The notes under the pieces are model-generated. The model did no database searches, was not told where the DNA came from, and saw only the letters and a list, made by a program, of their open reading frames with translations. Below, piece after piece: positions 16,634 through 25,590 of a stretch of DNA of 37,528 nucleotides. The stretch is from a virus: positions 1 to 37,528 of IMG/VR virus record IMGVR_UViG_3300030101_000274; one strand, written 5' to 3'. A program made the translations under genes and the position numbers. The first letter of the stretch is position 1. The number at the start of each line of letters is the position of its first letter.

Positions 16634-19600
16634 TGAGCACATACAAAGCACCTGACGGAACTGTTTATAACATTCCGACAGACCCATCCAGAAGGAGTCG
16701 TTTTGTTGCAGCTATAAAAGGTAAATACGGACAAGACTTAGACGAAACAACTGTAGCAGGACAAGCTGCTGAGTTTGTTAAGGCTATACCTAGAGGTGCT
16801 GCTAGTTTAGCTTTAGACGTACCAACTGGTATTGTTTCTCTTTTTGACATAGGTGATGATAGCGAAACCCTTAAAGGTTTACGAGGTCTTGAAAAGTCTT
16901 TACGAGAAGATTCCATACTAGCTGCTGATCCTAGATATGCTGATACGTTTGTAACAAAACTAGGTGAAGGTGTAGGTTCTTTTGGTCCATTTCTTGGAGC
17001 TGGATTAGCAGGTAGAGCATTAGCAAAAGCTGGTACTGTAGGTGCTAGAACTGGTGCATATGGAATACCAGCAGCTTTAGCTATACCAACAGGTATGGCT
17101 GCACAAGCTGATCGTATAAATATAGCCAGAGAAATGGGTGAAGATGTAGGTGCACTAACTGAAACAGGTGCAACATTATTAGGTGGTGCAATAGGTCTAA
17201 CAGAAATATTACCAGTAGCTAGTTTTTTAAAGAAAGTACCTAAGAGTGCCGTAAGAAACCCAACCACAAGACAACAAATAGAAACAGCACTTAAACGATT
17301 TGGTTCTGGTGCTTTACAAGAAGGTGGTCAAGAAGTCTTTGCAAGCTTGGCACAAGACCTTACTGCTCGTGGTTTATATAGTGATGAACTACCAATAGGT
17401 GAAAGCGTATTTGATGAGTTTACAATAGGCGGTATTATTGGTGGTACAGCTAATCTTGTTGTTAAAAGCATGGGTGACAAGAAAGGTGTAAAAGCAGAAT
17501 ATACTGCTGAAAAGGCAAGACGAGAAACATTAAATAAAAGAAATTTATTAGAAGCCAAGAAAGTAGAACTTGGTATTAAACAAGGTACTTTGCAACAAGC
17601 AGAAGACCTCCCTCCAATAGTTATTCCAAACATTCCCCCTCCTCCCCCGATATTAGATACCCCTAGGTTTGATTACACTCAAAACCCAGACGGCTCTTTT
17701 GCTATTTTAAATTTAGATCAGATTGATAATCCTATAGTTGGTATGTCACCATCTGAAACTGAGGCTATTAAAACAGTAGATAAATTTAAAACAGAAGCTA
17801 ATAACGTCAAACTAAAAGCCGAACTAGACAATGCTTTGTACGCACAAGGAAATGTAAATAGTTCTGCTGCATTTGAAATAGGACAGTCATTACTAGACCC
17901 TGAAGCTACAACTATTACTCCCGAAACTTTGTTGCAACACACAAAAATGTCTGAGGCTAAAAGAAAAACATTCTTAGAGGAAAACAAGGGCAAAACTTTT
18001 TCTATGTCAGAAGCTGAAGCTGTAATGACTAAAAAAGATTTTGATGATCTTAATACGTCTTTATCTGAGGCTGTATTTAAAGAGTCAGAAAAAAATGGTA
18101 TTCCATCTATAAGAACAGAAGGTAAGTTGGATACTTCACAAAAGTATATAAATGATCTTTTAGCGTCAAAAAATATAGATATGTCTTTAGGAGGATTAGA
18201 TACAGCTACTTTTATTAAAGCAATAGAAGTTTATACAGGCAGTAGAACAAACTTTAATAATTTAAGTAAAGCACAAAAGGAACTTTTTTTAGCAAGAGTT
18301 CATGCAATGCCAAAATTTAATAATAAAACTTTATTTCCTGATTTTAGACCTAGAGAATATACAGCTCAAGATATTGCAGATTTTGTAGCAAGTGTTGGTA
18401 AAAGTGAATTTACTGCAAACGAAGTAGAAACATTTTTAAGAGATAGATTTGAAGGCAAAACCCCTCGTAATTATCAAGAAAAATTTGAAGAAAATGATGG
18501 TATTTTATTAGAACAAGTAGATACCTTTTTAAATGATTTAATAGTTAGTGGCAGAAGTGAATTTACTGGCACAGGAACAAGCCCTTCTACTTCAGGTAGA
18601 GTAATAAAAGAAAACTTTGAGTTTGATATAGCTCGTAGAGCAGAAGGATTTAATCAAACACCAGAAGAGTTCAGAGCATCATTAGAAGCAGAAGGTAAAT
18701 TAGCTCCAGAAATTATTGACCAGTTAGTAGAAAAAGAAGCTGCTAGACAAGAGAAAATATTACCTCCACAAGATATTGAGCCAAAGCTCATAAACTATGC
18801 AGAGGCTATGGAGCAAGGAAGAAAAAATAAATTTGCTCAAGAAGCTAAAAGAATTCTTAATGAAAGAGGTCTTAAAGAAACTGGAGTTATTGTTAGTGAT
18901 GAACTGTTATCAGCTAGCACATTAAAACAAGCAGTTGATAATGAAATTGTATATGACCCTAGAGAAGTTAAGAAAAGGGGCATAGAAGGTGAGTACGATA
19001 AACAATCAGACATAATCTTTTTATCTTTAAATAGAGTTAATCCTGAAGGTAATGCAACAGATGCAGAAATACAACAAAGATTAAATAGAATAATAGATCA
19101 TGAAGTTATCCATGCACTTAGAGCTAAAGATTTAATTAATGAAAAAGAGTACAAATACTTACGCAATGTAGTTAAAACTAAAAAAGTACCTAAAGCTTTT
19201 GATGAAAATGCTGGCAATATTACTTTTTATCAAAGAAGTAAAAATATAAATGAGCCAGTTGCTAGAACCAGAAACTTAAATGAAGCACAAACAGAAGAGT
19301 ATATAGTAGAAGAAGCTATAGCTGAGTTGTATAGAGCAAGACAAGACATACCTACAGTTGCCCCTAAGACAAGAACAATATTTCAAAAGATAGTTGATTT
19401 CTTTAAAGGCATGGGTGATGCAATGCGAGTGTCAGGGTTTGCTAATGTTACAGAAGTATTTCAAGAAATAGATCAAGGCAATATAGGTCGTAGAGAAAGG
19501 GGTGAAATACGAACTACCAGAGAGTTAGATACTGGTGAAGAAGTAGATTTACTGCCAGAGGATTTAGCTAATCTAGCAGCCGAAAGTCAAAGACAAACTA

Positions 19601-22600
19601 CTGAGGCTTTAGTAGGTCGTGAAAGAGTATTAGGTGATGAGCCTATTGTTACTACACAAGAACTAGCTCAAATGAATAGGATTAGAATAATTCCTCCTAA
19701 AACACCTACACCAACAGGTACACCTCCTACAGGTGCTACACCTGCACCTACGTCAGGAACATTATATGATTCCTCTAAACTTTCTTTTGCTGATGCCATG
19801 ACAGAAAGGCAAAAAATTAAAGATGGTATAGAAGGAAAAAATCTTATAGGTGCTATGGAATGGTTATCTAAAAATGCACCTAGTAAAGACTATGAACTGG
19901 TAACTAAAAAAGTATTAGGTCAATTAAGAAAACTAAAAAGAGTTGGTTATGACTTTAGACTTTCAATAGTAGATTTTAAAACTAAAGGTGGTGTTGCTAA
20001 TCCAGATTATGTTGCTGGTTTTTCACAATATGTAGGCGGTTATCATAGAGCTAAACAAGGTGCTAGAGGTAGAATTTTAAAAGATGTTTTGATTGCTTTG
20101 AATGATATGAAAGGCACACGAACAGAAAAAAAATATCATGTTAATGGTCTAAATTATGAAACTATATTACATGAAGCTATTCATGCAGCTACAGTATCAT
20201 CTATTAGAGCTACACAAGCTGGTCTTATAAAAGATGCACAACTTACTAAAGCATATGCTGATTTAGAAAATGTAAGAAATAAAACTATAACTCATATTAA
20301 AAAAGAAATAAGAGAATATAGACAAGCCGTAGACGATAATTTTACTTCTAGAAAACAAGATAGTTTTAGTAAACAAGTTATTAGAGCAGCAAATAATAGA
20401 TCATATGAAAATCATTTGTTGAATTATATGTTAGGTAAAGATGGAAGAGGCATTACAGAAATGCTTTCTTTTGGATTTACTAACAGAGAGTTTCAGGAAT
20501 TACTAGAAAGCATACCATTTAAACCTAAATCAAAAGATACACTTTGGACTAAGTTTGTTAATGCTATTAGAAGTGTATTAGGTATATCAGCAAAACAAAA
20601 TACCGCTTTATCTGCTTTCTTGAAGGGCGGTGAGCAATACTTGTCTCAAACTAATAATGCCCTTAATGAATATCCAGCATTTAATCCTAATGACGATATG
20701 GCATTTGGACCTGATCCAGATATAGAGCCACAAATAACTTTACCTCCAGAACAGGTTATTGAAATACAAAGACAGATAGATGATTTAAACAGTACATTAT
20801 TTGCTTTGAATCGTATTTATAGTCAAGAAATGAATACTATGAGTAATGCTAATGCTGCAAAAATGCTCAGACAAATTAAAGATACAGAAAATCAAATAGA
20901 AGATTTACAGAAACGACTATCACCAGATCAAGATATAGACAGCAGAATTATCTTCCAAGAAGGAACTAGATTCCAAGGTGAAGCAAACACTTCAGAAAAG
21001 ACAAGATTACAAGAAGCAGTTAGAGAAGCAGAGGAGCTTGTTAAGAAGACACCTAGGGGTGGAGTACCCTATTACAACACAAATGCGTCAGACGTTGCTA
21101 TAGACGCTGCTATGACGTTTAATAAAGACCCTTCGTTACAAGCACCACAAGACATACCTCGTTGGTCTGCTCCTTCATTAGAAGGTGTTGATCAAGATAT
21201 ACAAGAAGCAGAAAAAAGAATAGGTGGTGCTCAACCTGCTCCACAAAAGTCTTTTGGTGCAAGATTAATAGAAGTTGTAAAAGACCCTATCACTTCTATT
21301 AGAAATACTTTTGGTAACTTTAGACAAAACTTTGTTGATAAGTTAGATAAAGTTGATAAGAAAATACTACAAGCCACAGAACAAAATGAAGATGTTAGGC
21401 TAGCAAATAATACCGCAGATACAGCGACTATGGCTGCTTTAAGAATGGCTGATCGTGCCAGAGGTTTATTTCAAGCTATGCTTACTAAAGGAAATATAGC
21501 TGATCAAATAGAAGGGCAAGATGCTTTAGCTACTGTAGTTAAAACAAAAGAGGGTGGATTAATACAAATACTTGCACCTTTATACTCAAAGCCTGAATTA
21601 GATCAAGAAAGAATATTTAAGCTTTATGCTTCTTTAAAAAGACAAGAAAACTTTAACGAACAAGGAAGACTTGTATCTTCTCCTATTACAGATGCAGATT
21701 TAGCTTTAATAGAAAAGATAGAAAATAACTACACAGATGTAAAAACTGTATTTGATAACTATCAAAAATGGAACAATGAATTAATAGAGTTTGCTGTTCG
21801 TAAGGGTTTATTGAGTAGATACAAATCTAATAATGAAATCATACAAGAGTTAATACAACTTCGTGAAGACGGCAAAATAAACATAGACAATCAAACATTA
21901 CAAACTATGCAAGCTTTATCGGATGAAGCTGGTGGTAGAAGTGTTGATCAAATTAGAAGTATAGGTCAGCAGTTTGGAGTAGATACAAGAGGACAAGCAG
22001 AGCTTTGGAAGGAACATTCTAGTTACTATCCTTTCTATAGAAATATGGTGGATGATTCAGGTATAACTGCACCAACAATAGCTGGTGGAGCTTTGCCTAA
22101 TAACCCATTAAGCATTTCTTTAGAAGGTTCAGAAAATCCTTTAGATGTAAATCCTTTAGAAGCTATATCTAGAAACTCATTATCTATACTTACAGCCTCA
22201 CTTAAAAATGATGGACTAGCTAAATTAGTTAGAGATTTAGAAGCTATAGGTGAAGCCAAAGAAATATCAGCAGCAGATGCTGGTCAATTAAATTCTATAT
22301 TTGTTTTTGAAGATGGAATAAAAAGACATTACTTAGTAGATCGTAATATTGTAGAAGGAGTACAAGGAGTGGGTGGAGTAGGTGTAAGCCCTATTACTAA
22401 ACTATTGGCTATGCCCGCAGGATTATTAAGAGATACTGTTACTCGTGACCCTGGATTTGTTGTAGTTAATATACTTAGAGATACGTTGTCATCTGCTGTA
22501 ACAAGTGGTGCTGAATTTACACCTGTTGTTGATTCTGTAAAAAATATGTTTAGAGACATGGAGCAGATAGAACAATTTGGTGTCATAGGTGGATATGATT

Positions 22601-24036
22601 TTGCCAATGATGAAGGTGAGGTTAAAGAATTTATAAATCGCACCATGCGTAGACAAGGACTAACACCTAATAATGGCATGAATGCAAAAGATGCCTTCTT
22701 CAAACTTTGGGATGGGTTGGGTGAACTAACAACAAAATCAGACGGAGCAACTAGATTAGCAGTCTATGAGTCGGTTTATAAAAAGTTAAAAGATCAAGGA
22801 TACACAGAAGCACAGGCTCAATCGGAAGCCGCTTATCAGTCGTTAGAAATAATCAACTTCGGCAGAAGAGGACTTGACCCAATGTTCAGGGTAATCACAT
22901 CTGCTATACCTTTCTTAAATGCAAGAATACAAGGATTAGACGTTCTATACAGAACATTCTTTTCTAAACAGTATTCGGCTTTAGAAAAACTACAAGAAGG
23001 GGAAACACTTGAAGACGTTCAAGGTAGAATATTTAGACGGGCAATGATAAACGGCTCATTCCTTACAGGTCTGACGCTACTTTATTATTTACTGGTTAGT
23101 GATACTGATGAATATAGAAACCTTAAACGTGAAGTCAGAGATGATAACTGGGTAGTACCCACACCTTTTGACTACGCAATAAAAATACCAATACCTTTTG
23201 AAGTCGGCATGATGTTCAAAGCTATACCTGAAAGAGTATTTGACTTGACTCTAGGTGATGATGCTTTCTCTCAAGCTTCCTTTGATGAATTCCTAACTTC
23301 TACCCAAAGACAACTAGGAACATCTGCTAATGTGCCTTTCATAGGCGGTGACATAGGCATACAAGCACTAAAACCAATAGTAGAAGCAGTAACAAATAGA
23401 AACAGTTTTACAGGACAAGAGATTGTTCCTTACTATCAACTAAAAAGAGAAGCTGGATATCAGGCTAGAGAAGGAACTAACTCACTAGCTAAAGCTTTAG
23501 GTGAAGCCTTAAACATATCACCCGCTAAGATAGAGCACGTCATAAGAGGATATACAGGAACACTTGGAGGATATGTCTTATCAGCTACAGATTCAATAAC
23601 TCGTACTGCTACAGGTCAGCCTTTGCTTCCTTCCAATGTTGATCTTGCAAGACAACTACCTGTCGTAAATAGGCTTATCATGGATACAGATAAGGCGGGA
23701 GGACTGCAACAACAATTCTATGAACTCAGGGGAGAAGTAGATAAAGCAGTTAATACAATGAATGCTCTCAAGAAACAACAACGCTTTGATGAACTATCAG
23801 CTTATAGAAGCAATATGAAAGGTGTTGTAGGTGTAAAAGGTCAGGTAAGAGCCTTAGAAAGATACTTAGATAATTGGAGAAAGAGAAGGGATAGACTTCT
23901 CAGAAACGAGAATATGTCTGTAATCGCTAAGTCAGACAAGCTTAGAGAAATGGAACTAGAAAGAGACAGAAGACTAGCCTTCGTTCCTGAACTAAGAAAG
24001 AAAGCTAGAGTGCCCGTCATAAACCTGAACCTTTAA
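16633..24036 (+). CDS. Giant 2,467-residue virion protein with two zincin motifs and an LPD38-like C-terminus
   Basis: This single frame is about a fifth of the window. The N-terminus (MSTYKAPDGTVYNIP) is followed by glycine/alanine-rich hydrophobic segments (about 110-280), a polyproline stretch near 327-343, then long helical regions. Two HExxH motifs are present: HEVIH at 823-827, followed by a possible third ligand in EEAIAELYRA near 895, and HEAIH at 1180-1184, followed by EMLSFGFTNREFQELL near 1276. The C-terminal ~700 residues resemble large polyvalent protein domain LPD38 (e.g. RDPGFVVVNILRDTLSSAV; AIPFLNARIQGLDVLYRTFF). It probably travels in the virion and enters the host, like T7 gp16. 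Peptidase activity is inferred from motif only. Confidence 0.82.
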   Translation: MSTYKAPDGTVYNIPTDPSRRSRFVAAIKGKYGQDLDETTVAGQAAEFVKAIPRGAASLALDVPTGIVSLFDIGDDSETLKGLRGLEKSLREDSILAADPRYADTFVTKLGEGVGSFGPFLGAGLAGRALAKAGTVGARTGAYGIPAALAIPTGMAAQADRINIAREMGEDVGALTETGATLLGGAIGLTEILPVASFLKKVPKSAVRNPTTRQQIETALKRFGSGALQEGGQEVFASLAQDLTARGLYSDELPIGESVFDEFTIGGIIGGTANLVVKSMGDKKGVKAEYTAEKARRETLNKRNLLEAKKVELGIKQGTLQQAEDLPPIVIPNIPPPPPILDTPRFDYTQNPDGSFAILNLDQIDNPIVGMSPSETEAIKTVDKFKTEANNVKLKAELDNALYAQGNVNSSAAFEIGQSLLDPEATTITPETLLQHTKMSEAKRKTFLEENKGKTFSMSEAEAVMTKKDFDDLNTSLSEAVFKESEKNGIPSIRTEGKLDTSQKYINDLLASKNIDMSLGGLDTATFIKAIEVYTGSRTNFNNLSKAQKELFLARVHAMPKFNNKTLFPDFRPREYTAQDIADFVASVGKSEFTANEVETFLRDRFEGKTPRNYQEKFEENDGILLEQVDTFLNDLIVSGRSEFTGTGTSPSTSGRVIKENFEFDIARRAEGFNQTPEEFRASLEAEGKLAPEIIDQLVEKEAARQEKILPPQDIEPKLINYAEAMEQGRKNKFAQEAKRILNERGLKETGVIVSDELLSASTLKQAVDNEIVYDPREVKKRGIEGEYDKQSDIIFLSLNRVNPEGNATDAEIQQRLNRIIDHEVIHALRAKDLINEKEYKYLRNVVKTKKVPKAFDENAGNITFYQRSKNINEPVARTRNLNEAQTEEYIVEEAIAELYRARQDIPTVAPKTRTIFQKIVDFFKGMGDAMRVSGFANVTEVFQEIDQGNIGRRERGEIRTTRELDTGEEVDLLPEDLANLAAESQRQTTEALVGRERVLGDEPIVTTQELAQMNRIRIIPPKTPTPTGTPPTGATPAPTSGTLYDSSKLSFADAMTERQKIKDGIEGKNLIGAMEWLSKNAPSKDYELVTKKVLGQLRKLKRVGYDFRLSIVDFKTKGGVANPDYVAGFSQYVGGYHRAKQGARGRILKDVLIALNDMKGTRTEKKYHVNGLNYETILHEAIHAATVSSIRATQAGLIKDAQLTKAYADLENVRNKTITHIKKEIREYRQAVDDNFTSRKQDSFSKQVIRAANNRSYENHLLNYMLGKDGRGITEMLSFGFTNREFQELLESIPFKPKSKDTLWTKFVNAIRSVLGISAKQNTALSAFLKGGEQYLSQTNNALNEYPAFNPNDDMAFGPDPDIEPQITLPPEQVIEIQRQIDDLNSTLFALNRIYSQEMNTMSNANAAKMLRQIKDTENQIEDLQKRLSPDQDIDSRIIFQEGTRFQGEANTSEKTRLQEAVREAEELVKKTPRGGVPYYNTNASDVAIDAAMTFNKDPSLQAPQDIPRWSAPSLEGVDQDIQEAEKRIGGAQPAPQKSFGARLIEVVKDPITSIRNTFGNFRQNFVDKLDKVDKKILQATEQNEDVRLANNTADTATMAALRMADRARGLFQAMLTKGNIADQIEGQDALATVVKTKEGGLIQILAPLYSKPELDQERIFKLYASLKRQENFNEQGRLVSSPITDADLALIEKIENNYTDVKTVFDNYQKWNNELIEFAVRKGLLSRYKSNNEIIQELIQLREDGKINIDNQTLQTMQALSDEAGGRSVDQIRSIGQQFGVDTRGQAELWKEHSSYYPFYRNMVDDSGITAPTIAGGALPNNPLSISLEGSENPLDVNPLEAISRNSLSILTASLKNDGLAKLVRDLEAIGEAKEISAADAGQLNSIFVFEDGIKRHYLVDRNIVEGVQGVGGVGVSPITKLLAMPAGLLRDTVTRDPGFVVVNILRDTLSSAVTSGAEFTPVVDSVKNMFRDMEQIEQFGVIGGYDFANDEGEVKEFINRTMRRQGLTPNNGMNAKDAFFKLWDGLGELTTKSDGATRLAVYESVYKKLKDQGYTEAQAQSEAAYQSLEIINFGRRGLDPMFRVITSAIPFLNARIQGLDVLYRTFFSKQYSALEKLQEGETLEDVQGRIFRRAMINGSFLTGLTLLYYLLVSDTDEYRNLKREVRDDNWVVPTPFDYAIKIPIPFEVGMMFKAIPERVFDLTLGDDAFSQASFDEFLTSTQRQLGTSANVPFIGGDIGIQALKPIVEAVTNRNSFTGQEIVPYYQLKREAGYQAREGTNSLAKALGEALNISPAKIEHVIRGYTGTLGGYVLSATDSITRTATGQPLLPSNVDLARQLPVVNRLIMDTDKAGGLQQQFYELRGEVDKAVNTMNALKKQQRFDELSAYRSNMKGVVGVKGQVRALERYLDNWRKRRDRLLRNENMSVIAKSDKLREMELERDRRLAFVPELRKKARVPVINLNL

Positions 24037-24357
24037 TTCATCTATAAGTTTCTCTTCCTTCAACTGTTTCAGTCTAAAGAAGTCATTGTGTTCAGGATAA
24101 CGAGCATGAAATAAACGAGCATAGAATCCTATATAGTCATTACTTATCTTGAACTCTCCTCCATTAGTCTCTATCTCACTATGCCACCTAATGCGATTTA
24201 TGATCGCCCAATGAGAGTAATGCTTTCTACCTGTGGCAATTGCCTCCAAAGTATACTGCTCAAACTTACCCCACACTTCAGGGTTTTGTTTGTGCCATTC
24301 CCACCATGCTTCTTTTCTTTCTTGCAAATCATCTTGCAACTGTTCAACTAATTTCAT
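23992..24357 (-). CDS. Conserved phage protein of unknown function
   Basis: A 121-residue soluble protein, first of the leftward gene block. The start is fixed by GGAGGTG just before the ATG. The block FEQYTLEAIATGRKHYSHWA, then INRIRWHSEIET, then FKISNDYIGFYARLFHARYP is familiar from many siphoviruses and podoviruses, where it is a conserved protein without a known role. It is rich in aromatic residues and His. Its last 45 bases overlap, tail to tail, the end of the giant virion gene on the other strand. Confidence 0.78.
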   Translation of the reverse strand: MKLVEQLQDDLQERKEAWWEWHKQNPEVWGKFEQYTLEAIATGRKHYSHWAIINRIRWHSEIETNGGEFKISNDYIGFYARLFHARYPEHNDFFRLKQLKEEKLIDELKVQVYDGHSSFLS

Positions 24358-24373
24358 AACACCTCCAGATTTC

Positions 24374-24394
24374 TATTAACCAGTTAAATATTAT
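24374..24394 (-). promoter_or_regulatory. Copy of the recurring AACYRGT palindromic element
   Basis: The gap between the RusA-like gene and the next leftward gene contains TTAACCAGTTAA followed by AATATT. It is a dyad (arms TTAAC and GTTAA) whose centre matches the element found at four other non-coding sites. This copy is the most symmetrical and lies about 20 bases upstream of the start at 24357. Role unknown: promoter or operator. Confidence 0.45.
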
Positions 24395-24780
24395 TTTTCT
24401 GGGATGGTAAATAGCTCCAAAATACACCTCGGATTATCTTTATCCACCCCACCAAATTTATAAACCACTTCTTTGATTTGTTCAAAGCTATCATCTTCTA
24501 GTATCTCTGCCTTCACCAAAGCATCACAAGTAAACTTGTCTATGATTGAACAGGGATTACTGATGTCTAATCTTCTATTACTTCTAGCGTAATAGGTAAA
24601 TACCAACTTCACAGGCTCGGTAAACCTCGGATAATCTTTAATCCTTTCTACTAATTGTTCTGAGTAAAGTCTCTTTGAAGTAGACAACACTCGGTAATGT
24701 GCGTTGCGATAGTTGTTCAGGTTGAGTATGAACTTCTTTTTCTTGGAGTAGTAGATTTCTAAGGGCAGATCAATTTGCAC
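24391..24780 (-). CDS. rusA: RusA-like Holliday junction resolvase
   Basis: A 129-residue protein beginning with GTG, with AGGA seven bases upstream. RusA-family features are visible: a basic segment (SNRR) leading into LDISNP with Asp72 and Asn75, then Asp81, FTCDALVKAEILEDDS with the Asp96/Asp97 pair, and a terminal strand with DNPRCILEL. In E. coli RusA the corresponding acidic residues bind the metal and cut four-way DNA junctions. It would resolve branched replication or recombination intermediates before packaging, in keeping with the annealing protein, exonuclease and SSB-like genes nearby. Confidence 0.78.
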   Translation of the reverse strand: MQIDLPLEIYYSKKKKFILNLNNYRNAHYRVLSTSKRLYSEQLVERIKDYPRFTEPVKLVFTYYARSNRRLDISNPCSIIDKFTCDALVKAEILEDDSFEQIKEVVYKFGGVDKDNPRCILELFTIPEK

Positions 24781-24788
24781 AGTAAATT

Positions 24789-24809
24789 CCTATGACTGGT
24801 AAATATTTT
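24789..24809 (-). promoter_or_regulatory. Recurring element upstream of the RusA-like gene
   Basis: Read leftward this is AAATATTTACCAGTCATAGG, ending in the AGGA that serves as ribosome site of the RusA-like gene nine bases on. The 16-base string ATTTACCAGTCATAGG recurs exactly at 30364-30379 on the + strand, and near copies occur at 26377 and 33470. The proximity to a start codon suggests a phage promoter or a translation-control site. Confidence 0.5.
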
Positions 24810-24833
24810 TTATGTGCAGCGTCACGCAGCGTG

Positions 24834-25004
24834 TTATTTCTCAATAAATACCAAAAACTTTTCATCATCTATCTTTACAATTGCCACAACATCCTTATCC
24901 TTAAACTTTCTTTCTGCACCTGTAAAAGACTTAGCTTTCACTTCGGTTGTCTCAATTACCAACTGTTCATCTGTGCTATCAAACGTAATTGATTTAAGTC
25001 TCAT
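24834..25004 (-). CDS. Small hypothetical protein (56 residues)
   Basis: Short leftward frame from ATG 25002-25004 to TAA 24834-24836. The product begins MRLKSITFDSTDEQLVIETT and ends KFLVFIEK; alternating residues suggest a small beta-sheet protein. It overlaps the preceding Cys-rich gene by 11 bases, as expected in a coupled operon. Its first 17 bases after the initial base are identical to the start region of that preceding gene, suggesting partial duplication. Function unknown. Confidence 0.62.
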   Translation of the reverse strand: MRLKSITFDSTDEQLVIETTEVKAKSFTGAERKFKDKDVVAIVKIDDEKFLVFIEK

Positions 25005-25140
25005 TTTTCATACACTCTGAACAACATCCACCGCTTCCTCCGTCTTTCATAGGTGATAAATCCTCTACATCAAATTTGTCTAGACATAGACAACAAATTG
25101 ATTTTCTATCTCCAAAATTAAAAATTGATTTAAGTCTCAA
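24994..25140 (-). CDS. Small cysteine-rich zinc-ribbon-like protein (48 residues)
   Basis: A short leftward frame starting with TTG at 25138-25140, with AAGGAG correctly spaced upstream. The product contains CCLC at residues 16-19 and CCSEC at 39-43, two CxxC-type knuckles about 20 residues apart, a pattern for one zinc ion. The TTG overlaps the stop of the preceding gene (TTGA) and its own stop overlaps the next start. Such mini zinc ribbons in phages often bind host transcription or replication proteins, but no partner can be named here. Confidence 0.62.
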   Translation of the reverse strand: MRLKSIFNFGDRKSICCLCLDKFDVEDLSPMKDGGSGGCCSECMKNET

Positions 25141-25298
25141 TTTTTCTCCTTATAATCTTTTATTCTTTTCTTACTATCAACATAACTCATAGCAAAAAGT
25201 TTCCAACTTACAGGTGAATACTCCTTGATCTTTGCAATCTTCAAGCCTTCCTCGTACCATTCTCTTTCTTGTTTTATTTGTTTTGCGTATTTACTCAC
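25137..25298 (-). CDS. Small hypothetical protein (53 residues)
   Basis: A leftward frame starting with GTG at 25296-25298, which overlaps the stop of the HNH gene, with AGGAA upstream. The product is charged and helical (MSKYAKQIKQEREWYEEGLK, then YSPVSWKLFAMSYVDSKKR). It overlaps the following TTG-started gene by four bases. Coupling on both sides supports it as real. No function recognised. Confidence 0.6.
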   Translation of the reverse strand: MSKYAKQIKQEREWYEEGLKIAKIKEYSPVSWKLFAMSYVDSKKRIKDYKEKN

Positions 25299-25590
25299 TT
25301 AATATTTCCTTTACTTGATCTAATAATTCTTGTTCTGTTCCGTATCTCTTCTCAAACTCTTTCTTCCAAGGATGCCTACTCACCCACAAGCCATTCATTA
25401 TTCCTTCTCGGTGATGCTGAAAGCAAAGAGGTAACACTAAGAAATGTGCGTTTACCTTAGTCTTGCCTTGAGTATGGTGAATCTCACTCGGTACAAATAG
25501 GTTGCCATGATTCCTACAGACAATACATCCTATTTGACTTACCTTGTCCATATGTCTTTTCTCTTTAGCAGTAGGGTTTCTTCCTTTCAC
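25291..25590 (-). CDS. Ref-like HNH nuclease
   Basis: A 99-residue protein starting with GTG that overlaps the previous stop (GTGA). It has a treble-clef HNH layout: CIVC near residue 22, EIHHTQGK near 37-44, LPLCFQHHREG near 53-63, and a C-terminal block SRHPWKKEFEKRYGTEQELL. The pattern matches Ref-like RecA-dependent nucleases (phage P1 Ref) and their phage relatives. Such enzymes cut DNA at RecA-promoted displacement loops. Here a Sak3-type annealing protein and a RusA-like resolvase are encoded nearby, so a role in recombination is plausible. No homing-endonuclease DNA-recognition domain is visible. Confidence 0.75.
   Translation of the reverse strand: MKGRNPTAKEKRHMDKVSQIGCIVCRNHGNLFVPSEIHHTQGKTKVNAHFLVLPLCFQHHREGIMNGLWVSRHPWKKEFEKRYGTEQELLDQVKEILSE

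Noticed and set aside
23101-23130. Other CTGATGA strings (for example near 23106, 14044, 26906 and 28433) as further hammerheads
   Set aside because: None is followed by a stem II hairpin and GAAA, and all lie within coding sequence.
24815-24833. GC-rich CAGCGTCACGCAGCGTG stretch as a terminator of the leftward mini-genes
   Set aside because: The only inverted repeat is four bases with a one-base centre, which cannot form a hairpin, and there is no T run on the correct strand.
24792-25020. Rightward frames of 60-70 residues at 24792-25020 and other + strand frames opposite the leftward genes
   Set aside because: They are antisense to coupled leftward genes, have hydrophobic low-complexity translations typical of reversed AT-rich coding DNA, and lack ribosome sites.
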